From NCBI RefSeq assembly GCF_030412785.1, contig NZ_CP125296.1:1488001-1552000 (forward strand): 64,000 nt of DNA. Reading direction: 5' to 3'. The notes under the pieces were generated by a model. The model was not told the DNA's origin, ran no database searches, and saw only the letters and a list, made by a program, of their open reading frames with translations. The number at the start of each line of letters is the position of its first letter. Position 1 is the stretch's first letter. The DNA is from Paraburkholderia sabiae. GTDB taxonomy: Bacteria > Pseudomonadota > Gammaproteobacteria > Burkholderiales > Burkholderiaceae. Of this stretch, positions 26,519 to 34,353 are shown piece after piece. Made by a program: the position numbers and the translations under genes.

Positions 26519-26950
26519 TCAATGGTAAGTGGTCTTCGACGACTGCAGCTTCGTCAACACGCCACCCTTGAAACGGAACCAGCCCTGCGAGCTTTGCATC
26601 ACGACTTCATCGTCTTGCCAGAACACGCGCTTCACTGCGATACGCGTGCCCGTGCGTTGCACAAGTGGCGGACGGTGGCGAAAGTCGTATAGCGTCAGGC
26701 CGGAATCCGTCTGCACCAGCATGCGCGCGACAGTCTGATTCGTATTGCCGATATCGTCGAAATGCGTGAGCGTGCCGGCGCTGAAGCGATCGAAACTTTG
26801 CTTGTCGAGCATGCCGACGAAATCGCGATCGGACCGCACGAATTGCAGTTCGCCCGAAGGCGTGACGAGCGGACCCGGCGCATTGCTTTGCGCGCGAACG
26901 CAAGTCATGAAACAGGAGGTGACGAGAGCTGCGACGAACAGTCGTTTCAT
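26519..26950 (-). CDS. Secreted hypothetical protein
   Basis: 143 residues from ATG 26950 with AAAGGAAA upstream. The N-terminus MKRLFVAALVTSCFMTCVRA is a signal peptide. The mature part has no recognised domain; it is mixed alpha/beta by appearance (VRSDRDFVGMLDKQSFDRF, VKRVFWQDDEVVMQSSQGWF). It follows the other secreted gene on the same strand 94 bp downstream and may be cotranscribed with it. Confidence 0.7.
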   Translation of the reverse strand: MKRLFVAALVTSCFMTCVRAQSNAPGPLVTPSGELQFVRSDRDFVGMLDKQSFDRFSAGTLTHFDDIGNTNQTVARMLVQTDSGLTLYDFRHRPPLVQRTGTRIAVKRVFWQDDEVVMQSSQGWFRFKGGVLTKLQSSKTTYH

Positions 26951-27044
26951 GTTTTCCTTTGGAGAGAGCGGCGCTTCGAACGATATTTTAATCGCGCCGC
27001 AGCGATGCCCGGTGTGCGGGCATCGCCTCCATAGTTCGCATCGT

Positions 27045-27620
27045 CTATCGGAAACCGTAGACAAGTACCTTCTTCCCTTCAAAGCCGATCTGCACCGCTT
27101 CCGAGCACGGATTGCCGCATGTGCCGTCGACAGTCGGCGGTGCCGCGGCGAACGGGACGGTTTCGCTCGACATCTCTCCCATGACGACCGTGCCGTCGCC
27201 GGAAACGGCTATCTGCACCGTGAGCGTCACGCCGGCCGGCGCCGCTTTCGTTCCATAGTTGATGACCATCGTGCCCGTGCAGTCTGAATTCACCTTATAC
27301 GTGCCGAACTGCACGTTGTTGAACGCGCCGTTCGATTTCGGCAGGCCGCCGATGTTGCCCGCGTCGTTACGCGTAAAGTTGCCACGGCCATCGAAGTCGA
27401 CGATCGCGACATCGTTGATCAGGAGCCGCGACTTCGCGTAGTGAACCAGCCCGTCGGTGCCGATGATGCCGAGGATTTCTCCTTGCGCGCTGAATCCGTA
27501 GGGACCTTTCAGTGTTTCGGTGGAACATGTAGGGCCGTTCGCCAGCGCGCTGCCGCTCCACCACAAGAGGACGGTTGCCATGGCCGTCACACAGATCGAA
27601 GGTTTGCTCTTCACGTTCAT
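27045..27620 (-). CDS. Secreted hypothetical protein
   Basis: 191 residues from ATG 27620 with AAGGAG upstream. Signal peptide MNVKSKPSICVTAMATVLLWWSGSALA. The mature protein has four Cys (two near the N-terminus and middle, two in GTCGNPCSEA) and beta-rich repeats of the form GRGNFTRNDAGNIGG, YKVNSDCTGTMVI. This resembles a lipocalin-like or autotransporter-free secreted family seen in Burkholderia, but I do not recognise a named domain. Upstream of the secreted gene at 26519-26950. Confidence 0.7.
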   Translation of the reverse strand: MNVKSKPSICVTAMATVLLWWSGSALANGPTCSTETLKGPYGFSAQGEILGIIGTDGLVHYAKSRLLINDVAIVDFDGRGNFTRNDAGNIGGLPKSNGAFNNVQFGTYKVNSDCTGTMVINYGTKAAPAGVTLTVQIAVSGDGTVVMGEMSSETVPFAAAPPTVDGTCGNPCSEAVQIGFEGKKVLVYGFR

Positions 27621-27737
27621 CTCCTTGTCATCGAACACACATGCGTTTGCGCAGGTGCATGTGACTCGCACGCACTCGCAACATCCATAGTGGAAAGAAC
27701 CGGGAGCGTGTGCCATCGAGAGAACATGTAGAAATCG

Positions 27738-28955
27738 TTAACCGCGCCAGGCGAGTTGCCGCTGAAGTACGGATTCGGCGGACTCTCCGACCAGTTCCCG
27801 ATAGGTCGCGGGCGCGGTCGCGCCTTCCGTATTGACGAGCAAGATGCGGGAAGCGCCATCGAGGCCCACCTGTCTCGACCACTGCGGGTTCTGCAGCAAC
27901 ACGATCAGACCAGCGAGACCCGCTACGCCCGACTCGCCCGCGACGATCGGTGCGTCGATATCGCTGCCGGCCGCGAGGATGCGCATCGCGTGGACGGCAT
28001 CGTCGTCGCCGATGGTCATGAAGTCGTCGACGGCATGCTGCAAAAACTTCCATGCAAGCGGCGAAGTTTCGCCACAGGCGAGCCCGGCCATCACCGAGTC
28101 GACCGAACCCGTTGCACGCGCAGCGCGCCCTGCCAATGCGCTCTGATAGAGACAATCGGCCTGCTGCGGTTCGACGACGATACATCGCGGACGATGCTCG
28201 CCATGAAACTCCCACAGGTAACTGACCAATCCTGCCGCAAGACCACCGACACCGCCCTGCACAAAGACATGCGTGTAAGCCGGCTGTTCTGGTTTGCTAT
28301 CGCTCTGCTCGACGATCTCCGCTGCAATCGTGCCGTAGCCCTGCATCACATCGCGCGGGATGTCTTCATAGCCGTCATAAGACGTGTCGGACACGACGTG
28401 CCAGCCGTTCAACGAAGCGAGACGCGCGGCCTCCTCGACCGACTCGTCGTAGTTTCCCTTTATCCGCACGATTTCCGCGCCATACGCGGCAATGGCCTGC
28501 TCACGCTCGACGCTGACATTCGCGTGCAGCACGATCACGCAACGGCATCCGAGCGTTTGCGCGGCAGCAGCCAGCCCTTTTCCGTGATTACCGTCGGTAG
28601 CGCTGACAACCGTGAAATGCGTCAGCAGATCGCGATAGCGCGCATCGAAAAGGCCGCGCGCATCGAGACCATGATTGGGCCACAGCCGCTGAATCAGGCG
28701 CACCAGCGCGATGGGCGCACCCAACGCCTTGAAGCTGCCCAATACGGAACGCGTCGACTCGTCCTTGATGCTGATGCTGCCGACCTTGAGCCTCGCTGCG
28801 AGCCCAGGCAACTCGCGCAACGGCGTCATTCCAGGCGCGATTTTGTCCCAGCAGGAAAGCCATGCGCGGCTTTCCTGCGCCTTATCGATGCTGAGGATCT
28901 CCTTCAGCGCAGCGGGATACGACGTGCGCGTTGCGCGCGGATTGACTGCCAGCAT
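27738..28955 (-). CDS. dpaL: Diaminopropionate ammonia-lyase
   Basis: 405 residues, fold type II PLP enzyme. Lys76 in VLGSFKALGA is the PLP lysine and Asp121 in SATDGNHGKGL matches the catalytic Asp of E. coli DpaL (Lys77/Asp120). KDESTR and the glycine-rich QGGVGGLAAG phosphate loop are present. It converts 2,3-diaminopropionate to pyruvate and two ammonia. It follows the M20 amidohydrolase after 51 bp on the same strand, the same partnership as E. coli ygeX-ygeY. Confidence 0.95.
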   Translation of the reverse strand: MLAVNPRATRTSYPAALKEILSIDKAQESRAWLSCWDKIAPGMTPLRELPGLAARLKVGSISIKDESTRSVLGSFKALGAPIALVRLIQRLWPNHGLDARGLFDARYRDLLTHFTVVSATDGNHGKGLAAAAQTLGCRCVIVLHANVSVEREQAIAAYGAEIVRIKGNYDESVEEAARLASLNGWHVVSDTSYDGYEDIPRDVMQGYGTIAAEIVEQSDSKPEQPAYTHVFVQGGVGGLAAGLVSYLWEFHGEHRPRCIVVEPQQADCLYQSALAGRAARATGSVDSVMAGLACGETSPLAWKFLQHAVDDFMTIGDDDAVHAMRILAAGSDIDAPIVAGESGVAGLAGLIVLLQNPQWSRQVGLDGASRILLVNTEGATAPATYRELVGESAESVLQRQLAWRG

Positions 28956-29006
28956 GAGCCGGATACTCCAGTAATGAACGAGGTGAATCGGTGATCGAAG
29001 TCCGGC

Positions 29007-30182
29007 TCACGCCGCCGGTAATTCGAGCCGCGCGATTTCAGCGAAATAACGCGCGCCTGTCAGAAGGATTTCGTCGTTGAAATCGTAGGTGGCGTTATGA
29101 AGGGGAACGCCACCGTTCTCCGCCGACTCGCCGTTGCCGATGAAAACGAAGTTGCCGGGAACGACCTGCAGGAATGCACCGAAGTCTTCCGAGATCATCA
29201 TTGGCTGGACATCGGCATCGACGCTGTCGCTGCCCGCCACATTGCGCGCCACTCTCACCGCGACGTCGACGAACTGCGCCGAATTCACGGTCGGCGCGAA
29301 TTCGTGCGTATATTCGAACGTGCAATCGGCACCGTGCGTGCGGCAGATGCCTTCGCATACTTCGCGCATGCGCGTTTCCAACAGCGCTTGCACGTCGCGT
29401 GAATAGCTGCGCGTATCGCCCTTGATGATGACGTTCGATGGAATGACGTTTCTCAGTCCGTCAGTGATGAACTCCGTGCAGGAAATCACAGCCTGCAGAC
29501 TCGGATCGAGATTGCGCGACACGACGGTTTGCAATGCCATCACGATCTGCGAAGCAATGACGATCGGGTCCACGCCCATATGCGGACGTGCAGCGTGCGT
29601 GCCGCGTCCCTTGATGTGAATCACGAAGTTGTCTTCACTTGCCATGATGCCGCCCGGACGCGTTGCGAACGTGCCCGCACGCATGCCCGGCATGTTGTGT
29701 GCGCCAAAGATCGCATCGACGGGAAAGCGTTCGAACAGTCCGTCGGCGATCATCGCCTTCGCGCCGCGACCATGTTCTTCTGCAGGCTGAAAGATGAAGC
29801 GCACCGTGCCGTTGAAATCGCGCCGTTCGGCAAGGAGTCGCGCTGCACCGAGAATCATCGACATATGTCCATCGTGCCCACACGCGTGCATTTTTCCGGC
29901 GTTGCGGGAAGCATGCTCACGATCGGGCGCCTGCTCCGCGATGTTCAGCGCGTCCATATCGGCGCGCAGGCCGATCGCGCGTTTGCCCTCGCCCACCGTC
30001 AGATTGGCAACCAGCCCGGTTCCGCCGATACCACGGTGAACCTCGAGTCCCAGCGTGTTCAGGATGTTCGCCACATAGCCTGATGTGTTGACTTCCTCGA
30101 AGCCGGTTTCGGGATGTTGATGCAAATAACGGCGCCAGCTCTTCAACTGGTTATTCAGTTGACCCTGCAGCGTGCTTTCCAT
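29007..30182 (-). CDS. M20 family amidohydrolase (hippurate-hydrolase / N-acyl amino acid hydrolase type)
   Basis: 391 residues. Metal ligands are visible in HACGHDGHMS and FQPAEEHGRGA (catalytic EE), plus GAHNMPG and the lid-domain GTHAARPH. M20D amidohydrolases remove acyl groups from amino acids. Being upstream of dpaL, it could release 2,3-diaminopropionate from an acylated or oxalylated form, which is inference. ATG 30182 (MESTLQGQLN). Probably regulated by the Lrp-type gene 608 bp upstream. Confidence 0.92.
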   Translation of the reverse strand: MESTLQGQLNNQLKSWRRYLHQHPETGFEEVNTSGYVANILNTLGLEVHRGIGGTGLVANLTVGEGKRAIGLRADMDALNIAEQAPDREHASRNAGKMHACGHDGHMSMILGAARLLAERRDFNGTVRFIFQPAEEHGRGAKAMIADGLFERFPVDAIFGAHNMPGMRAGTFATRPGGIMASEDNFVIHIKGRGTHAARPHMGVDPIVIASQIVMALQTVVSRNLDPSLQAVISCTEFITDGLRNVIPSNVIIKGDTRSYSRDVQALLETRMREVCEGICRTHGADCTFEYTHEFAPTVNSAQFVDVAVRVARNVAGSDSVDADVQPMMISEDFGAFLQVVPGNFVFIGNGESAENGGVPLHNATYDFNDEILLTGARYFAEIARLELPAA

Positions 30183-30789
30183 AGCCGGATGTCCTTGCTC
30201 GTGAGGTTCGGGAAATGCGCATATCGACCATGGAAATAATATTGTTTGAGCGGCTGTAAAAAGTCTCTGAATTGAGGCCTTCGGTGCAAAAATATCTTTG
30301 TTTTGATCACGCGAAGAGATGAAACGGCAAGACGCGGTCTTACACCAGAAATACCCTGAGTTGGCGCGGAGAGCATTAGGACTCGAAGATCAGCGCTACC
30401 TGCTTGAAAGCCGCGATGATGATGAAAATGGAAATCAGGAAGATGAGCAAGCTTGATCAGACCGGCAAGGGTGGCTGATTGCGGAGGCCGTTTCAAGATG
30501 CAAAGGAAATCCAGCGCCGGCAAGCCCACGACACGGCGCCAAAGTATGCCAACGAAATCTCGATCACGGCTGCGCCTCGCCGTGGCCAAACTACAGTCTG
30601 AAAACCTTGCATTACGCGAGCGATTGGCTCGAGTACGTGACGAGCAATACGACGGAATCTATTTGCTGCTGGACACACGTACGCCTTTGAGTTGACTGGT
30701 GACAATGAGGTCGGAACTTGGTGCAACGTCCACGAATGAACTCGAATGCAAGACTAATCGCGAAACCCTCACATCGGCGGCTTGCAAAT
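30183..30789. other. Intergenic region with two doubtful small plus-strand ORFs
   Basis: About 600 bp, AT-richer than the flanks, at the left edge of the accessory region. An ORF at 30319-30456 (45 residues, Glu/Asp-rich tail) lacks a ribosome-binding site. An ORF at 30498-30695 (65 residues, starts MQRKSSAGK) has GGAGG upstream and a short helical leucine-containing stretch (LQSENLALRERLARV) that could be a coiled coil. Neither is recognised. The amidohydrolase promoter should lie near 30200-30260. Confidence 0.4.
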
Positions 30790-31269
30790 TCACTCGCGTT
30801 CCGTCATCGGTATCGTCAGCCCGACCTTTACTCTACTCATACTTACAAGCGTCTTGAAGCGCTTCACATTATTGTTGGCAAAGAAAAGCTCGCGAGTCAG
30901 GGCGTTGTACCGCTCCATGTCTTCCACGGTGACGATCAGAACAAAGTCCCATTCGCCCGCCGTGTAGTAACACTGCTGAATATGCGAGCAGCGCGCAAAG
31001 GCGGCTTTCATTGAATCGAGAATGTCAATCTGCTCACTCTCCACTTCTATGTTGACGACGATCGTGAGCGGACAACCCACCTTCTCCGGTGAAACTACCG
31101 CGGTAAATCGCTCTATAACGCCCTCCTCCGATAGCCGCCGGAGTCGCCTGTTGACCGCGGCAGTCGAAAGACTAACGCGACTACCCAGTTCATTCTGCGG
31201 GGTGTTGGCGTCTTTCTGAATTTCTTCGAGCAGTTTTCGATCAAAACTATCCAGCGAAGCAGAGACCAT
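30790..31269 (-). CDS. Lrp/AsnC family transcriptional regulator
   Basis: 159 residues. An N-terminal winged helix (LDSFDRKLLEEIQKDANTPQ, VSLSTAAVNRRLRRL, GVIERFTAVV) is followed by the RAM ligand domain (VEVESEQIDIL, CYYTAGEWDFVLIV, VKRFKTLVSMSRVK). These proteins sense amino acids as octamers. Same strand and upstream of the M20 / diaminopropionate lyase pair, so it may control amino-acid breakdown there. The right end abuts the RepB remnant. Confidence 0.93.
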   Translation of the reverse strand: MVSASLDSFDRKLLEEIQKDANTPQNELGSRVSLSTAAVNRRLRRLSEEGVIERFTAVVSPEKVGCPLTIVVNIEVESEQIDILDSMKAAFARCSHIQQCYYTAGEWDFVLIVTVEDMERYNALTRELFFANNNVKRFKTLVSMSRVKVGLTIPMTERE

Positions 31270-31273
31270 CGAT

Positions 31274-31963
31274 TTTCAGGCTCCAGGTAAGATTCCGGAA
31301 AAAATCTATCACATGCAGCGCCGTCTCGGCAGTTCGTTCACTTTCTATGCATTCGAGGCCCTGCGCCAGCTGGACAAGTAATCGGCAATTTGCCTTCTGG
31401 CAACGGAAGACGAGACGTGCACCTACAACCGCTATGTCAACCGGCTGACGGCGGGGCAGGACGCGCGGATGATCGCGCAGGCGGTTGGCCACCGGGTATC
31501 GCAAGAACGCATCGCGGCCGTGCTGGGCATTGATGGGCGGACCGTCAAGACGAAGATCAGATTGCTCACGGACATCTGTAGTGATGCCGCTGCATTGCTC
31601 GCAGACAGAAATTTCTCTACCGCAACCTACGAGACACTGAAGTCCATGAAGCTTGCCACGCCACCCGAGCAACTGGTGCCCGCGCCGGCTTCGCGAGGCG
31701 GCGAAGAGGAGGCAGCACGAGAACAGATTAACCGTCTGGGGCGTGAAATCGTCTCCCTTCAGGCGAAGGTCACCGATGTCGAAGACCGATATGGCGTCGA
31801 CGATCTCCATCTCAGTGTGTCGATCAGCTACGCTAACTCATTGCTCAATAACAGGCATGCGTGCGAGGGACTCGCTGCGAATGCGCCGGGACACACGCAA
31901 ATCTGCAGGAGCTTACTGCAATGGCCGGACCGCGGCCGCGGTAGCGTTTCGCGCGGCGGGTAA
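31274..31963 (+). pseudogene. RepB-type plasmid partition protein remnant (ParB superfamily), broken by TAA
   Basis: One reading frame from about 31274 to 31963 reads LGSSFTFYAFEALRQLDK, then an in-frame TAA at 31378-31380, then CLLATEDETCTYNRYVNRL, ARMIAQAVGHRVSQERIAAVLGI, the helix-turn-helix of RepB_C proteins, then ICSDAAALLADRNFS and EIVSLQAKVTDVEDRYG. The continuity of similarity across the stop indicates a nonsense mutation. There is no start or N-terminal half; the left end is against the Lrp start codon. It points to an integrated plasmid or ICE fragment. Confidence 0.7.
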
Positions 31964-32173
31964 GTGTCTCCGCGTCGCAGGTATCTGCCTTGCCTTGCCA
32001 GCTACCACTGCACTGCTCGTGTCGGCTACGACACTCGCCGTCAGACGACGAACTCTCTTTCCATACCGACGAGCCAGTCACCAAACGGTGGCGACTCAAT
32101 GGGAAAGACAGACCTCGACCCTGAGCGGTATGTCGACTATCTCAAGGATGCGAGTGCCGGGCCTCAAGGCACC

Positions 32174-32491
32174 TCAATCATCGCCCTCGCGGCGCTCTTC
32201 ATAAGCCGCGATGACCCTGTGGGCGACCATATCCATGGCGGGCTTGATCAGGCCATTCTTGTCCGTCCACACTTTTGGGGTCAACGCCCCGCTCAGCGCG
32301 ACGCTATCCGCGTCAGTCAGCGCGAGCAATGCGGTTTGCACGTCATCGTCGAACGCAATCACGTTGACGAATATCGTATCTCCATCATTGGTGGTCGCCC
32401 GGACCTTGCAGGTCACGAACCGCCTGCCATTCTGCCCCGTGCGAATCTGCGCCTCGCCGTACAGGCGCCCACCCACCAGTCCATCAATCAT
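32174..32491 (-). CDS. Single-stranded DNA-binding-like OB-fold protein
   Basis: 105 residues from ATG 32491 with AGGGAG 7 bases upstream; an ATG at 32497 is too close to it. The sequence opens MIDGLVGGRLYGEAQIR and continues RFVTCKVRATTNDGDTIFVNVIAFDD, the SSB strand pattern, then LSGALTPKVWTDKNG. It is shorter than chromosomal SSB and lacks the acidic C-terminal tip, as in plasmid and ICE single-strand-binding proteins. Adjacent to the RepB remnant, so it is likely mobile-element cargo. Confidence 0.72.
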   Translation of the reverse strand: MIDGLVGGRLYGEAQIRTGQNGRRFVTCKVRATTNDGDTIFVNVIAFDDDVQTALLALTDADSVALSGALTPKVWTDKNGLIKPAMDMVAHRVIAAYEERREGDD

Positions 32492-32602
32492 CGTCATTCT
32501 CCCTGTGATGCCATGTCGTGCAAGGAACCCAACCACCTGGCGCGACACGTATGCCCCTACTGTACGCTGCGCCGCCCACGCAAACGCATGCGCACTCATG
32601 TG

Positions 32603-33033
32603 TCACGCCCCAGCCGCCATATTCACCACACGTACTAACCGCCTGGCCAGGCGCGGCTGCCGTAACTGCTCCAGCCACCGTTGCAACGCGCGCCCCGCGC
32701 GACCATCCCGCCACGCGACACTCGACACGGTCGGCTCGCCCGGATCGGCGGCCTGCTTCTCCACCAGCTCGCCATTTTTCAGCATCGACGCCACGCGCTG
32801 ACGCTGCAACCAGCCGACGCCCGGGCCATCACGCTGCGTGAGTATCTTCGCTTGCATGGTCGCAAGGCCTGGCCACCCAGCACGCTGTAAGCAAGCCCAG
32901 CTATCGTACATGACGAATCGGCCACGACTACCGCGCGATGCTCGCGTAATTGCTCGCGCCCGAGCGGTTCATCAACGCGCGCCAGAGGTCCGAGCATGGT
33001 CGTCAATGTGCAGCCTTCCGGCAGTGAGTCAGG
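32603..33033 (-). pseudogene. LysR-type regulator remnant, C-terminal part, frameshifted
   Basis: Two minus-strand frames join into one LysR effector domain: LPEGCTLTTMLGPLARV, REQLREHRAVVVADSS and IAGLAYSVLGGQA in one, then ATMQAKILTQRDGPGVGWLQ and ASMLKNGELVEK in another, with the switch near 32860-32875. The DNA-binding N-terminus is absent and a stop precedes the remnant near 33035. No function expected. Confidence 0.65.
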
Positions 33034-33136
33034 CGCGAAAGATGTGTGGTCGTGTCATTGAGAATGAGAGGCTGGTGGGCGAGTCATTCGAGCGTGCTCT
33101 ACCGGATGCGCGAGACGCAAGTCGACCGACTTTTGA

Positions 33137-33544
33137 CTAACGCTGCGCAGGCCGCGGGTCGGCGGGGATAGTGCCGTCGGCACGGCCGAGAAAAAACCGG
33201 TAGATATCGTCGATGCGCCCAGCAATCGAGGGGTTGTCGCGATATGCAGGCATTCCGCGTGACGGCTCGCCGTCAAGGATCCTCCGGACAAACATCTCAC
33301 GGCTCTGAGTGCGCGCATACTCAATAATCGAAGGTGCCGTCAGCCCCTCATAGTCCTTGCCATGGCAGCGGGCGCAATCGATGGCGCGTAAGGTACGCCA
33401 TGTGCTGACGATGGGATCATCGGTCAGTTGGGAACGTGTCCGTTCGGCTTCCGGATCGGCCCGGGCCGGCATTGCAACTGCAATCACGACTAAAACGGCG
33501 CAACACCTCGGCACGATCGTCGACAATGCCGGCATGCGACACAC
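33137..33544 (-). CDS. Small secreted c-type cytochrome
   Basis: 135 residues from a GTG at 33544 (an ATG at 33535 is the alternative). A hydrophobic leader (CCAVLVVIAVAMPARA) exports it to the periplasm. One haem site, CARCHGKDYEG, gives C-x2-C-H at residues 57-61, and the axial Met is likely in SRGMPAY. Class I cytochrome c of about 11 kDa mature; probably an electron carrier, partner unknown. It follows the cold-shock gene within 8-17 bp on the same strand. Confidence 0.85.
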   Translation of the reverse strand: MCRMPALSTIVPRCCAVLVVIAVAMPARADPEAERTRSQLTDDPIVSTWRTLRAIDCARCHGKDYEGLTAPSIIEYARTQSREMFVRRILDGEPSRGMPAYRDNPSIAGRIDDIYRFFLGRADGTIPADPRPAQR

Positions 33545-33552
33545 CCGACCGG

Positions 33553-33756
33553 TCAGACAGGCTTGATATTCGCAGCCTGCTTGCCCTTCGGCCCCATCTT
33601 GACTTCGAAGCTTACCTTCTGGTTTTCCTGCAGAGATTTGAAACCTTCAGTCTTGATCTCGGAAAAGTGAGCGAACAGGTCTTCGCCACCGTCGTCCGGA
33701 GAAATGAAGCCAAAGCCTTTCGCATCGTTGAACCACTTAACTGTACCCGTTGCCAT
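33553..33756 (-). CDS. Cold-shock protein (CspA family)
   Basis: 67 residues from ATG 33756; the frame extends upstream only as noise. RNP motifs KGFGFISP and DLFAHFSEI are intact, and the protein begins [12 protein letters not shown]. Single-stranded nucleic acid chaperone. The leader upstream is long and could hold a cold-responsive structure, which I cannot verify. Directly upstream of the cytochrome c gene. Confidence 0.95.
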   Translation of the reverse strand: MATGTVKWFNDAKGFGFISPDDGGEDLFAHFSEIKTEGFKSLQENQKVSFEVKMGPKGKQAANIKPV

Positions 33757-34353
33757 TTTCTTGATCCTGTGAACGTTGAGAGTTGCATCCGTGGATGCGA
33801 TTTCGCAGGCCGTGTCCGGCTGCGACGGATAACGTTGTATCACGCCGGCCCGGCACCTGCCAATCGGCATGACCGCGATCTCCGTGGACCCGGCAGGGTT
33901 ACAGGCACGAACATGCTGCCGGGAACAGATGCTCGAGTGAATGTCGCAATCTGGGTCACGTCCGTCTTGACGCGCAGGAAACGAAGCTTGTACCCGGACC
34001 ATCGGCGAGATGCTGGCCAAAATCTCAGTGCCGTGCCCGAATTCCCGCCGCGCCCCCGCTGCCCGGCTACCGCGGTCGGGTCCATCACCCGCCTTCTCGC
34101 AGCACTCGTGAGTCCTGGTCGCGCCGGTCAGTCAACAGTCTCGACCCTCCGCTCCAAAACCACCCAGAAGCAAGCATCCCTCCCGGCCCACGCCATGAAA
34201 CAGCGGACACGCAAGTGCCGATGTGGCCGAGGCATCCGGCTCGCAAAGAGCTGAATTGGGGGTTGAGTCCTGTGTTTTTCGAGGCTTCGCTCCGCCGGGT
34301 TGCGGCATAAGCTTTGGCCCAATGTTCTGCACCGAAACAACGAGAAAACAGCG
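33757..34353. other. Intergenic region between the cold-shock gene and the lytic transglycosylase
   Basis: About 600 bp. The part next to the cold-shock gene (33757-33900) should contain its promoter and long leader. The segment 34085-34371 is open in all three minus-strand frames (92, 70 and 79 codons) with no ribosome-binding site or known domain; I do not call a gene there. No recognisable regulatory motif besides. Confidence 0.45.

Noticed and set aside
30155..30589. Minus-strand frame of 144 codons
   Set aside because: No ribosome-binding site, no family, overlaps the amidohydrolase start and its promoter region.
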